From positions 1 to 36,481 of the forward strand of contig QKCE01000279.1 in NCBI GenBank assembly GCA_003245785.1: a DNA stretch of 36,481 nt, read 5' to 3'. This DNA comes from Spirochaetales bacterium. Its GTDB lineage: Bacteria > Spirochaetota > Spirochaetia > Treponematales > Treponemataceae. Position 1 is the first letter of the stretch. Each line of letters opens with the position of its first letter. Below the pieces are notes generated by a model, which worked only from the letters and a program-made list of their open reading frames with translations, did no database searches and was not told the DNA's origin. Positions 17,538 through 26,154 of this stretch are shown piece by piece. Both the position numbers and the translations under genes were made by a program.

Positions 17538-18434
17538 ATGGAAAGAAACCGCGAACAGGAAACGCGGCGCCCTTCGGAAGCGACCGCGAAACCCGCCGCC
17601 CCCCGCGACCCCGCGCCGGCCCCGGATCCCCGCCTTGCCGGCCCCGGCCGTACGGTCTACCTCTTCTTCCGCTTCCTCGCCCAGAACACGAAGATAAAGC
17701 TCGAATACAAGGTCGACTCCCTCATCATGTTCGTCTCCGGGGCGGCCATGCAGGCCCTCGGCTTCATGTTCCTCTCGGTCCTCTTCTCGCGCATTCCCTC
17801 CATCCGCGGCTGGACCCAATGGGAAATCGTGTGGATGCTCGCCATCGTCTTCGTCTCCGAAGGCCTCGTCTCCTTCGCCTTCGAGGGACTCTGGCAAATG
17901 GCCTTCCTCGTGAACACCGGCGACCTGGACCGCATGCTCCTCCGCCCCGTCTCGCCCATCCTGCAGATCCTCACCTACACCATGGGCATTCACGGCATCG
18001 GCAACATGGCCCTGGGCGTCGTCCTCCTCGTCGTCTCCACCTCCCGGGTCGCCGTCGCATGGACGGTCGCGAAAATCCTCTTCGTCCCGGTCTTCATCGT
18101 CTCGGCCTGCGCCATCCGCACCGCCGTCTCCTTCGCCGCGAACTGCTCAACCTTCTGGCTCAAGGCCTACTTCAACGCCTTTCCCCTCATGATCTACCAG
18201 CTCGCCGACTTCGTGAAATACCCCTCCTTCATCTTCGGCCGCGCGGTCGAGGCTTTCGTCTTCTTCGTCATCCCCTACGCGTTCATCAGCTACGTCCCCG
18301 CCACCTGGCTCTTCGGCAAGGCCCCCTGGGGCGTCTGGGCCTGGGCCGCCCCCGCGGTCGCGCTCTGGTGCGTGGTGCTCGCCCGCGCGGTCTTCTATCG
18401 CGGCCTCAGGGAATACGACGGTTCCGGAAACTGA
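17538..18434 (+). CDS. ABC-2 family permease (second subunit)
   Basis: Multiple TM segments, TGDLDRMLLRPVSPILQIL motif as in paired ABC-2 permeases; four nt after the first permease. Confidence 0.85.
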   Translation: MERNREQETRRPSEATAKPAAPRDPAPAPDPRLAGPGRTVYLFFRFLAQNTKIKLEYKVDSLIMFVSGAAMQALGFMFLSVLFSRIPSIRGWTQWEIVWMLAIVFVSEGLVSFAFEGLWQMAFLVNTGDLDRMLLRPVSPILQILTYTMGIHGIGNMALGVVLLVVSTSRVAVAWTVAKILFVPVFIVSACAIRTAVSFAANCSTFWLKAYFNAFPLMIYQLADFVKYPSFIFGRAVEAFVFFVIPYAFISYVPATWLFGKAPWGVWAWAAPAVALWCVVLARAVFYRGLREYDGSGN

Positions 18435-18603
18435 GAAAGCGCGAGGTCGAGGCAGGCAGGGGCGCGGGCGATTCGCGCGGGCCCCCTCGGAGCCCCTCGA
18501 AGAAAGTCGGCGCCTGCGCGAGGCGCGCGGGGCGCCCTTGCGGAAAACGCCTTCCGGATGTAACCTGAACGGGTAAACATTAAAAAAACCGAGGTGTTGG
18601 CCA

Positions 18604-19884
18604 ATGCTACAAAGCGCGGAACCGGTATCCACCAAACGCATGCTCGTCTCCCTGATCAAATCGATCGACGCGTACAACAGCCTGCTCAAGGACCATCACC
18701 GCCGCGTCACCGCCTTCGCCCATCGGCTCGGCGTCGAATTCGGCCTTCCCCCCAGGCGCCTCGCGAAACTCGTAATCGCCGCCTCCATCCACGATATCGG
18801 CGCGATCTACGTGAAGGAGCGGGAGCAGCTCATGCGGATCGACGTGGAAGACCCCGAGCCCCACGCGATAAACGGGGCGCGCATCCTCTCGGGCATCCCG
18901 GCCTTCGACGGCATCAGGCTTCTCGTCCGGTACCACCACGTCCGCCACGATGACGTGGAGCGGGGCCTTGTAAGCGCCTCGGAGGTGCCGGAAGAAAGCT
19001 GGTTCCTCCACCTTGCCGACCGCGTCGCCATCTACGACCTCAACTTCGCTTCCGAGCCGGACCCCCGGGAACGGGTGCGCGCGGAAATACGGTCCCGCTT
19101 CGGGCGGGACTTCCTTCCGGAGCTTCGGGGCGCTTTCGAGCGGGCGGCTGCAACCGAAGGGTTCTGGCGCGACGCGGACGAAGACGAATACCGGGAGCTT
19201 TTGACCTTCGCGGTGGACGCCGAGCTGGACGAAACCGTAGGGGCGGACCTCGAAAGCCTCGCGCTCCTTTTCGCCCGGATAGTCGACAACAGAAGCCATT
19301 GGACCCACGCCCATTCCCGAATCGTGGGGGTGCTCTCCGGCAGGATCGGCGGGCTCATGGGCTACCCCCCGGAGACCTGCGCCAAGCTCCGGGTCGCGGG
19401 CTTCCTCCACGATATCGGAAAAATCGCGGTACCCGCGGAAATCCTCGAGAAGCCCCTTCCCCTGGACGAGGCCGAACGGGAAACCATGGAAAGCCACGCG
19501 CGCTTCTCCTCCCTCATCCTTTCCGGGGACGACGAACTCGCGGAGATAGGCCGCTGGGCCGGGAACCACCACGAGAGGCGGGACCGGACGGGGTACCCCC
19601 TCATGACGGGGGGGGAACGTTTCGAGCCCGAAAGCGACATCATCGCCTACGCCGACGTGTTCGCCGCCCTTCTCGAAAACCGGCCTTACCGCTCCGCCCT
19701 ATCCCCACAGGAGGCGATGGACGTGCTCAAGTCCCTCAGCCCGCTCAAGCTCAGCCAGGACGTATTCAACGCCATCGCCGCCAACTTCGCCGAACTCGTC
19801 TCCCTTCTCGACGAAGACCGCGAGCGGGACCTCGGGTTCGGGGGCGAGCGGGACCGGGGCCAAGAACCCTGGCTTTCGGTGTGA
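18604..19884 (+). CDS. Tandem HD-domain phosphohydrolase (HD-GYP-like C-terminal domain)
   Basis: First HD: AASIHDIGAIYV...RYHHVRHDD; second: FLHDIGKIAVPAEILEKP...GNHHERRDRTGYP. Confidence 0.88.
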   Translation: MLQSAEPVSTKRMLVSLIKSIDAYNSLLKDHHRRVTAFAHRLGVEFGLPPRRLAKLVIAASIHDIGAIYVKEREQLMRIDVEDPEPHAINGARILSGIPAFDGIRLLVRYHHVRHDDVERGLVSASEVPEESWFLHLADRVAIYDLNFASEPDPRERVRAEIRSRFGRDFLPELRGAFERAAATEGFWRDADEDEYRELLTFAVDAELDETVGADLESLALLFARIVDNRSHWTHAHSRIVGVLSGRIGGLMGYPPETCAKLRVAGFLHDIGKIAVPAEILEKPLPLDEAERETMESHARFSSLILSGDDELAEIGRWAGNHHERRDRTGYPLMTGGERFEPESDIIAYADVFAALLENRPYRSALSPQEAMDVLKSLSPLKLSQDVFNAIAANFAELVSLLDEDRERDLGFGGERDRGQEPWLSV

Positions 19885-19993
19885 GGGCTCCCGCTCCCCC
19901 CCCGGTTGGAAACCCACATCCCCCTGAATTATACTTTCGGTACGCGGCCTCTCCTCGCCGCGGGAAACCGCCGACCGGCGGATGGAGGTATAC

Positions 19994-20440
19994 ATGGCGA
20001 CCAATAAGGTGACGCTTCACCGCGTCCTTACGGCCAAACCGGAAAAAATCTATCGGGCGTTTCTCGACCCCGACGCCCTGGCGAAGTGGCTCCCGCCCTT
20101 CGGCTTTACCGGGCATGTCCTCGAATTGGACGCGAAAGTCGGGGGAACGCGCCGGATGTATTTCGCCAACTTTTCGACCGGCACCCGCGACTACTTCGGC
20201 GGCGACTATCTCGAACTCGTCCCGAACGAAAAAATCCGCTACACCGACCGCTTCGACAACCCGGACCTTCCGGGGGAAATGACCGTCACGGTCACGCTTA
20301 AGGCGGTCTCCGTGGGCACCGAACTCACCGTGGTACAGGAAGGAATTCCCGGGGTCATACCCCTCGACGGGTGTTACCTCGGCTGGCAGGAATCCCTCGC
20401 CCAGCTCGCCAAGGTGGTGGAGCCCGACATTCCGGGGTGA
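19994..20440 (+). CDS. SRPBCC/AHSA1-family protein
   Basis: LHRVLTAKPEKIYRAFLDPDALAKWLPP...GYLGWQESLAQLAKVVE is typical Activator of Hsp90 ATPase homolog 1-like. Start may alternatively be 19982. Confidence 0.88.
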   Translation: MATNKVTLHRVLTAKPEKIYRAFLDPDALAKWLPPFGFTGHVLELDAKVGGTRRMYFANFSTGTRDYFGGDYLELVPNEKIRYTDRFDNPDLPGEMTVTVTLKAVSVGTELTVVQEGIPGVIPLDGCYLGWQESLAQLAKVVEPDIPG

Positions 20441-20474
20441 AGAAGGCAAGGTCGCGCTGAAAAAGGCGATCGAC

Positions 20475-20678
20475 ATGACCTTCGTGCCCCACTACGAGGA
20501 AATCGCGAAGCTCGACGATCCCACCATCCAGCAGGTGGTACCGAAGCTTTCGGGCGCCGACCTCGTGACCGCCCTCGCGGGCGCGCCCGCCCATATCAAG
20601 GAAGCGGTGTACCGGAATCTCTCCGAGCGGGGCCGGAACGCGATCAGCGAGGCGCGCATGGAAACGTTGAAGGGCTGA
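20475..20678 (+). CDS. Standalone FliG C-terminal-domain-like mini-protein (67 aa)
   Basis: FVPHYEEIAKLDDPTIQQVVPKLSGADLVTALAGAPAHIKEAVYRNLSERGRNAISE matches the FliG pattern F.FEDI..LDDR.IQ.VLREV...DLALALKGA.EE.KEKIF.NMS.RA... Confidence 0.65.
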   Translation: MTFVPHYEEIAKLDDPTIQQVVPKLSGADLVTALAGAPAHIKEAVYRNLSERGRNAISEARMETLKG

Positions 20679-20709
20679 ACGGCGGGAGACCGCGGTTTCA
20701 AGGGAGGAT

Positions 20710-21375
20710 ATGATGCCGGCGAAAATCGAACGGATCAATCTCGGGTTCGTGAATTGCTATCTCATCAAGACCGATGGGGGATTCATCCTCGTGGATACGG
20801 GGATCGGGGCGCTGCGCGAACGGCTCGCGAGAAGCCTGGACGCCGCCGGCTGCGGCGGCAAAAACCTGAAGCTGATAATCCTCACCCACGGCGATATCGA
20901 CCATTCCGGGAACTGCGCGTTCCTCGGGGAAAAATACGGCGCTCCCGTCGCGATGCACGCGGGCGATTCGGCGATGGTCGAGACGGGCGACATGAACGCG
21001 GACAGAAAGGTGAACTCGCGCTTCATGCGGTTCATGCAGGCGATCATGAAACTGACCGGCGCGGCGGCGAAGATGGCGCGGGACTTCGAGAAATTCACGC
21101 CGGACATATTGCTCGCTGACGGTCAGCGGCTCGACGCGTACGGCCTCGACGCGAAGGTCATGCATATTCCCGGGCACACCGACGGATCGATCGCCGTCCT
21201 TCTGGACTCGGGGGAGTGCATATGCGGCGATACCATGCAGAACAACCGGTCGGCGATTATCGTCAAGCACGAAGGGGACCTGAGGCGCAGCCTCGACAAA
21301 TTGTCGGCCCTGAACCTGAAAACGGTATATCCCGGCCACGGGAAGCCTTTCGCCTGGAAGGGCCTCGGGGCATAA
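20710..21375 (+). CDS. MBL-fold metallo-hydrolase
   Basis: FILVDTGIG, IILTHGDIDHSGN, MHIPGHTDGSIAV, CGDTMQ, VYPGHG. Start 20710 or 20713; SD gggagg upstream. Confidence 0.92.
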   Translation: MMPAKIERINLGFVNCYLIKTDGGFILVDTGIGALRERLARSLDAAGCGGKNLKLIILTHGDIDHSGNCAFLGEKYGAPVAMHAGDSAMVETGDMNADRKVNSRFMRFMQAIMKLTGAAAKMARDFEKFTPDILLADGQRLDAYGLDAKVMHIPGHTDGSIAVLLDSGECICGDTMQNNRSAIIVKHEGDLRRSLDKLSALNLKTVYPGHGKPFAWKGLGA

Positions 21376-21548
21376 AGATGGGTGCCCGTGACGCCGTAGC
21401 CGCGCGACGGGCAATCCCCCGGCAAGGGACGGACAGAAAGGCTGAACCGCGGGGTTTATGGTCCGCGGATCGCGTTTCCCCGGCAATGCCCTTCCGGGGC
21501 CCGTCGCGCCACGCCGGGTGAATCGATTTTTTTTTGGGAGACAAGAGT

Positions 21549-21914
21549 ATGAGAATGTGCTGGGTAACCGTCAACGTAAAGAACATGGAAGAGTCCGTCG
21601 CTTTCTGGCAGGACATCGTGGGACTCAAGATCGACCGCCGCATGAACCCCATGCCGGGCACCGAGCTCGTATTTTTCGGAACCGGGGGCGGCACGGAGGT
21701 GGAGCTGATCGCCAACGCGAAAAACCCGAACCCCCAATACGGCAAGGACATGTCCGTCGGCTTCGAGACGGCCTCCCTCGACGCCCTCATCGCGAAACTG
21801 AAGGAAAAGGGCGTGGCAATGCAGGGGCCGTTCCAGCCCAACCCCGCCGTGCGCTTCGTCTATATCGAGGACCCGAACGGGGTGCGCATCCAGTTCGTGG
21901 AGAACGCGAGGTAA
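21549..21914 (+). CDS. VOC-family (glyoxalase/bleomycin resistance-like) protein
   Basis: MCWVTVNVKNMEESVAFWQDIVGLKIDRR...FVYIEDPNGVRIQFVE; SD ggag upstream. Confidence 0.9.
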   Translation: MRMCWVTVNVKNMEESVAFWQDIVGLKIDRRMNPMPGTELVFFGTGGGTEVELIANAKNPNPQYGKDMSVGFETASLDALIAKLKEKGVAMQGPFQPNPAVRFVYIEDPNGVRIQFVENAR

Positions 21915-21990
21915 ACCCCGTCGCGCCGCCGGAAAGGGCGACTCCCCTTTCCGGCTTGACGTCCCGCCGTCGCGGGTTTACCGTGGTGTC

Positions 21991-22686
21991 ATGAAAGAAC
22001 GTACCCTCGGCTTCCTTTTCTTCGGCCTCGCGGCCGCCTGCGGCATTTCCTTTCTCGCCTTCCGCGACGCCCTTCCCCTCGCGGGCGCCATCGCCCTCAA
22101 GCTCGCCCCGACGCTCCTCATGTGCGCGTGGATGCTCGCGAAGGGCGTCGACTCGGTGGATATCTTCATCCTTCTCGGTCTCGTCTTCTCCCTCGTCTGC
22201 GACTTCTTCATGGAGCTTCCGGACGGCGAGCGCTTCACCCGGGTAGGCATGGGCAGCAACATGCTCGCCCTCGTCCTCTATACCGTTTACTTCGTGCGCT
22301 CCGACCCCGGCCTCGACCTGCGCCGGCTCTTTCCGCCAGCCCTCCTCATGGCGGTCTTCTTCCTCATCCTCAACCCCAACCTCGGCGAGAACCGACTGCC
22401 CGTCCTCGCGTACTGCGTCATTTACGCCCTCTTCCTCTGGCGCGCCTCCGCCAGGATCGGGGACGAGGAAATAGGCCGGGCCGCCCAGCTCACGAGCTAC
22501 GCGGGGAGCATGGTCCTCGCCGCGAGCGACTGCGTGCTGGGCCTCATGGTATTCGGCCTCGTGTCGGGACACCCGGCGCTTTACGCCTCGGTAATGTTCC
22601 TCTGGTGGACCGGGCTCTTCCTCCTGATGGCGACGGCGGACATCAAGACCGTCGCGCGGCGGGCGAGGCCGCCGGCCGCCGCTTGA
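21991..22686 (+). CDS. YhhN/TMEM86-family membrane protein (putative lysoplasmalogenase)
   Basis: About eight TM segments with LLGLVFSLVCDFFMEL and SDCVLGLMVF motifs typical of the YhhN family. Confidence 0.75.
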   Translation: MKERTLGFLFFGLAAACGISFLAFRDALPLAGAIALKLAPTLLMCAWMLAKGVDSVDIFILLGLVFSLVCDFFMELPDGERFTRVGMGSNMLALVLYTVYFVRSDPGLDLRRLFPPALLMAVFFLILNPNLGENRLPVLAYCVIYALFLWRASARIGDEEIGRAAQLTSYAGSMVLAASDCVLGLMVFGLVSGHPALYASVMFLWWTGLFLLMATADIKTVARRARPPAAA

Positions 22687-23447
22687 ACCGCGATTTCCTG
22701 ATCCTCGGGATAGCCGAGACCGACGATCCGGCGGAGATCAAAAAGGCCTACCGGCGGCGCGTGAAGGAGCTGCATCCCGACACCGCGGAAACCGGGGAGA
22801 TCCTGAAAAACCATTTCCTTTTCGCGGAGGTGTGCGAGGCGTACCGGAGGCTGACGGCGGGCTCGCGGGGCGGGGCGGTCCGCGGACCCGCGGCGGCCGG
22901 AAGCGGCGCGCCTCCCCGGCGGGAGGACGCCGCCCGGCGCGGTCACCCGGACCCGGGCGGGGCGGTCCGCGGACCCGCGGGCGCCCGGGGCGACGCCGCC
23001 GGGTCCGGGGCGAACGCGATGAGGCCCCACGCCGATCCCGCCTGGGCGTACTACCGGAAGGCGAGCGAGTATTTCTCCCGCATCCACCCCTCGGCATGGA
23101 ACGCGGAGCGGAGTATACTGGTCGACGCGAAACTCGCCCACGACGCCGAGGCTCAGCGCCAAACCGCGGAGCGGGTGCGCGGGCTCGTCAAGCTCTTCCC
23201 GAAGGCCTATCTTTATTTCAGCACCGTGGCGAACGAATATCCCGACTCCCCGTGGGCCGAAGACGCCCGGGACAAGATGCGCGTCATCGAAAAGAGGATC
23301 GCGCGGTATCGGAATATCATCGAGTCGTTTACCGAATGGGGCGCGTATCCGGAACGGTCGAAAGAGGATTTCGAGGGACGCATGCGGGAGGCGAAAAAAC
23401 GTTACGGCGAGTTTCCCGAGGAATCCCGCGAAAAATGGCGCGAATAG
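22683..23447 (+). CDS. J-domain protein with TTG start
   Basis: RDFLILGIAETDDPAEIKKAYRRRVKELHPDTAETG...FAEVCEAYRRL (HPD motif); TTG at 22683 overlaps the previous stop (TTGA); no ATG precedes the J-domain in frame without entering the YhhN gene. Confidence 0.75.
   Translation: MNRDFLILGIAETDDPAEIKKAYRRRVKELHPDTAETGEILKNHFLFAEVCEAYRRLTAGSRGGAVRGPAAAGSGAPPRREDAARRGHPDPGGAVRGPAGARGDAAGSGANAMRPHADPAWAYYRKASEYFSRIHPSAWNAERSILVDAKLAHDAEAQRQTAERVRGLVKLFPKAYLYFSTVANEYPDSPWAEDARDKMRVIEKRIARYRNIIESFTEWGAYPERSKEDFEGRMREAKKRYGEFPEESREKWRE
22871..22980. repeat. Pair of identical 23-bp direct repeats in the J-domain protein linker
   Basis: CGGGGCGGTCCGCGGACCCGCGG at 22871-22893 and 22958-22980, in the same reading frame (GGAVRGPA); core GGTCCGCGGACC is a perfect palindrome. 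Confidence 0.9.
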
Positions 23448-23558
23448 GCGGCTCCGGAAAATAACCCGGCAACGATTCCAATACCTCCAAAAAGGTTTTT
23501 TTCAAACCTGCAAGGCCGACGTACCCACCGGATTTTCTTACGTTTCGGGCGGCTTGAG

Positions 23559-23587
23559 TTGAACTCTCCCCGGCGATGCGGTACACT
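23559..23587 (+). promoter_or_regulatory. Putative sigma70-type promoter of protease operon
   Basis: TTGAAC (23559-23564), 17 nt, TACACT (23582-23587). Confidence 0.5.
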
Positions 23588-23593
23588 AGGGTC

Positions 23594-23763
23594 TCGGGAA
23601 AACTGCCGCTTTATCGCGCGGCATTCCTTCCCGAACAGTTTCTATCTTGCGGAGTCGGAAGTTCAACAACTTACATCCTGCCATGTCACGTTCCGACTCT
23701 CAGGGAAAACATTCCCATACATCCCGTAATGCCGTCTTTAATTTCCTTCAAGGAGCACTAAAT
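23594..23763 (+). promoter_or_regulatory. Structured ~170-nt 5' leader
   Basis: Hairpin 1: TCGGGA (23594-23599)/TCCCGA (23629-23634) with inner GCCGC/GCGGC; hairpin 2: GAGTCGGAA (23652-23660)/TTCCGACTC (23691-23699). Confidence 0.45.
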
Positions 23764-25494
23764 ATGAAGAACAGAATATTGACGCTGCTGTTGCTTACCG
23801 GAATTTGCGCGTCTTCTTTCGCCCAGATCCGCGACTATATTTACGTCGTGCGGCCCGCGTACGACGCGAAGGTCCTCTCCATCTTCGAGTCGACCGCCGA
23901 CGCCATGGAGAAGAACGGGATCAAGGACGCCGCGGAATACGTGCGTAAGTCCAAGGACGGCGGATTCGGTTCCGGCTTCCTGATTACCGCGTCGAACGGG
24001 CGCAATTACGTGGTCACTAACCGCCACGTGGTGGTCGACGCCTCGGAAGCGACCCTCGAGATCGAAAGCGCCGACGGCGCGACGACCAAGATCAGCGGGG
24101 CCAAGGTCATCGCGGTGGACGACGAGGTGGACCTCGCGCTCATCGAGCTGCCCGAGGGCACCCCGGTCCGCAAGGGGCTTCAGTTCGCCCCGGCCAAGGC
24201 GAAGGACGGCGACGACGTCCTGTCCGCGGGCTATCCCGGGCTCGGAAACAAGCCCTCCTGGCAGCTCGGCAAGGGCTCGATCACCAACGCGTCCGCGCGG
24301 GTGGGCGAGCTCGTCGACACGGAACGCACCACCCTTATCCAGCATTCGGCCCAGGTCGACCCGGGCAACTCGGGCGGCCCGCTTCTCATCCCGAACGCCG
24401 CCGGCCGCGAAGGCTACTACGTGCTCGGCGTGAACACCTGGAAGGCCAGCTCCCGCCAGGCCGCCAACTTCGCGATTCCCGCGGCGGCCGTGCAGGCCTT
24501 CGTGGAGCGCGTCATTTCTTCCCAGGGAGTCGACAAGGCATCCGCCGCCCTCGCCGTCCGGGGCAAGGATTTCTCCGTTACCAGCGCCATAGACAACGAG
24601 GACGACCCGATGGAACGCTCCCGGAGAATCGCCCGGTACGTCTCCCTCGATTACGTTTCCTCCTACGGGACGAAGGCGCTCCTGAACGCGTATTCCTCGG
24701 CGCCCACCGTGGCGATCCGCGAGATCATGGGAACCCTGGTGGACCTTTCCCCCATAGAGGGAATGCGCCTCGCCATCGCCTACGAAATCGACGGGAAGCT
24801 CAGGGACGGCGATACCCTTCTCACCCTCGCCGCGCCTACCGCCCCGACAGTAACCTCCGGCGGGAAGGAAGGGACCATGAGCTTCGGCTCGGACAAGCTC
24901 GGCCCGGTGGAGACGAAGTGGGTAATGGAAGCCGCCAACTGGCGCCTCGACTGGTTCATGAAGCAGTACCAGGCGGAAGAAAAGACCGATTCCAAGGGCA
25001 CCTCGAAAGTGACCCTCGAGCCGCCCTATTACGGGATGCTGTACGCGGCGGTAAACCTGCAGGAAACCCCCGGTACCACCTTTGTCGGCGGAATGGAAGG
25101 GAACGGCCACTACTTCGGCCTCGGCATGGAAGTCGGCGGCGGGCTCATCAATATAGAGGCCGACCCGGCCGATCCCTACTCCGAGGACTCGAGCGCCCTC
25201 CTCGTGAAAATGGCGGGCTTCCTGCGGCTCCAATTCCCCGTCTCCATGGATCCCGTATCCTTCGTCCCCTACGTCGACCTCTCCGGCGGAATGCAGATCA
25301 GCGTCGGCTCGTTCGACGGCTATAACGGGCTCTATTCCAGTTACGGCGCGGGCCTGAACCTCTGCTTCGGCGGGGACCTGGTCACCATAGTCGGCATCGA
25401 GGTTGGCCGCGAAGGTTCCTCCGGGATGTTCGACGCCAGCGGCGCGTACGACGTTACCTACGTGACCCTGAGCGTCGGGTTCGGCGCCAAATAA
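23764..25494 (+). CDS. Secreted trypsin-like serine protease with C-terminal barrel-like domain
   Basis: Signal peptide MKNRILTLLLLTGICASSFAQ; triad motifs VTNRHVV, DEVDLALIEL, VDPGNSGGPLL; C-terminus is an alternating glycine/aromatic beta-rich region ending VTYVTLSVGFGAK. Confidence 0.8.
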   Translation: MKNRILTLLLLTGICASSFAQIRDYIYVVRPAYDAKVLSIFESTADAMEKNGIKDAAEYVRKSKDGGFGSGFLITASNGRNYVVTNRHVVVDASEATLEIESADGATTKISGAKVIAVDDEVDLALIELPEGTPVRKGLQFAPAKAKDGDDVLSAGYPGLGNKPSWQLGKGSITNASARVGELVDTERTTLIQHSAQVDPGNSGGPLLIPNAAGREGYYVLGVNTWKASSRQAANFAIPAAAVQAFVERVISSQGVDKASAALAVRGKDFSVTSAIDNEDDPMERSRRIARYVSLDYVSSYGTKALLNAYSSAPTVAIREIMGTLVDLSPIEGMRLAIAYEIDGKLRDGDTLLTLAAPTAPTVTSGGKEGTMSFGSDKLGPVETKWVMEAANWRLDWFMKQYQAEEKTDSKGTSKVTLEPPYYGMLYAAVNLQETPGTTFVGGMEGNGHYFGLGMEVGGGLINIEADPADPYSEDSSALLVKMAGFLRLQFPVSMDPVSFVPYVDLSGGMQISVGSFDGYNGLYSSYGAGLNLCFGGDLVTIVGIEVGREGSSGMFDASGAYDVTYVTLSVGFGAK

Positions 25495-25500
25495 CCGATC

Positions 25501-26154
25501 ATGAAAGAAAACATACATAAGAGAACAAGGAGGACTATCGTGAAGAAATGGAGAGCGGGCGCGGCCTTGACCGCGCTCATCGGCATCGCGGCGATCGGGT
25601 TCGGCTCATGCTCGACCCTTACCGCCGGCACGCCTTCGCTGAACGACAAACTCGTGAAAAAGGCGGACTTCGCCGGGCCTGAGGACAGTACCCTCGTGTA
25701 CGGCTTCGTCGGCATGCCCGGCTTCCTGTCCACCGCGCAAATCCCGACCACCGAATTCGCGCAGATCAATCCCGCCGTCGAGCCTGCGCTGCTGTCCCCG
25801 GGAAAGATGGGAACCTTCTTCTACTTCCAGCCGGTGCCGAAGGGTTCCGAGCTCCACCTGGTATACTATTCGTATACCTCGGGAAGGACCACCTATTATT
25901 CCTACGAGGGAATCCAGAAGGGCCTCGACCTCGACATCCAGACCGAAAAGGCCGGGCTGCATTACGCGGGGAGCTACCTGCTGACTTCGCTGGAGAAGGG
26001 CGGATTCTTCAGCATGCCGAAAGATTACGGCTTCCACCCCACCGGGAAGGAAACCGAGCTTGACGCGCTGAAGAAGCTTCTTTCCAAATTCAAGGGGACC
26101 GCGTGGGAACCCGTGATCCTCGCGCGCATGGAGGAACTCAATGAAACCAAATAA
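25501..26154 (+). CDS. Predicted lipoprotein of unknown function
   Basis: Lipobox-like IGFGSCSTLTAG; start may be 25501 or the internal GTG at ~25540; immediately follows the protease gene. Confidence 0.65.
   Translation: MKENIHKRTRRTIVKKWRAGAALTALIGIAAIGFGSCSTLTAGTPSLNDKLVKKADFAGPEDSTLVYGFVGMPGFLSTAQIPTTEFAQINPAVEPALLSPGKMGTFFYFQPVPKGSELHLVYYSYTSGRTTYYSYEGIQKGLDLDIQTEKAGLHYAGSYLLTSLEKGGFFSMPKDYGFHPTGKETELDALKKLLSKFKGTAWEPVILARMEELNETK

Noticed and set aside
22122-22682. N-terminal extension of the J-domain ORF
   Set aside because: Arg-rich out-of-frame translation of the YhhN gene; TTG at 22683 gives a normal J-domain start.
23485-23515. Hairpin AGGTTT...AAACCT followed by T's on the minus strand
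   Set aside because: Weak short stem and no minus-strand gene that would end there; could be chance in an AT-rich spot.
23758-25518. 586-aa minus-strand ORF opposite the protease gene
   Set aside because: Composition-biased antisense ORF with no recognisable domains; the + strand has signal peptide and catalytic triad.
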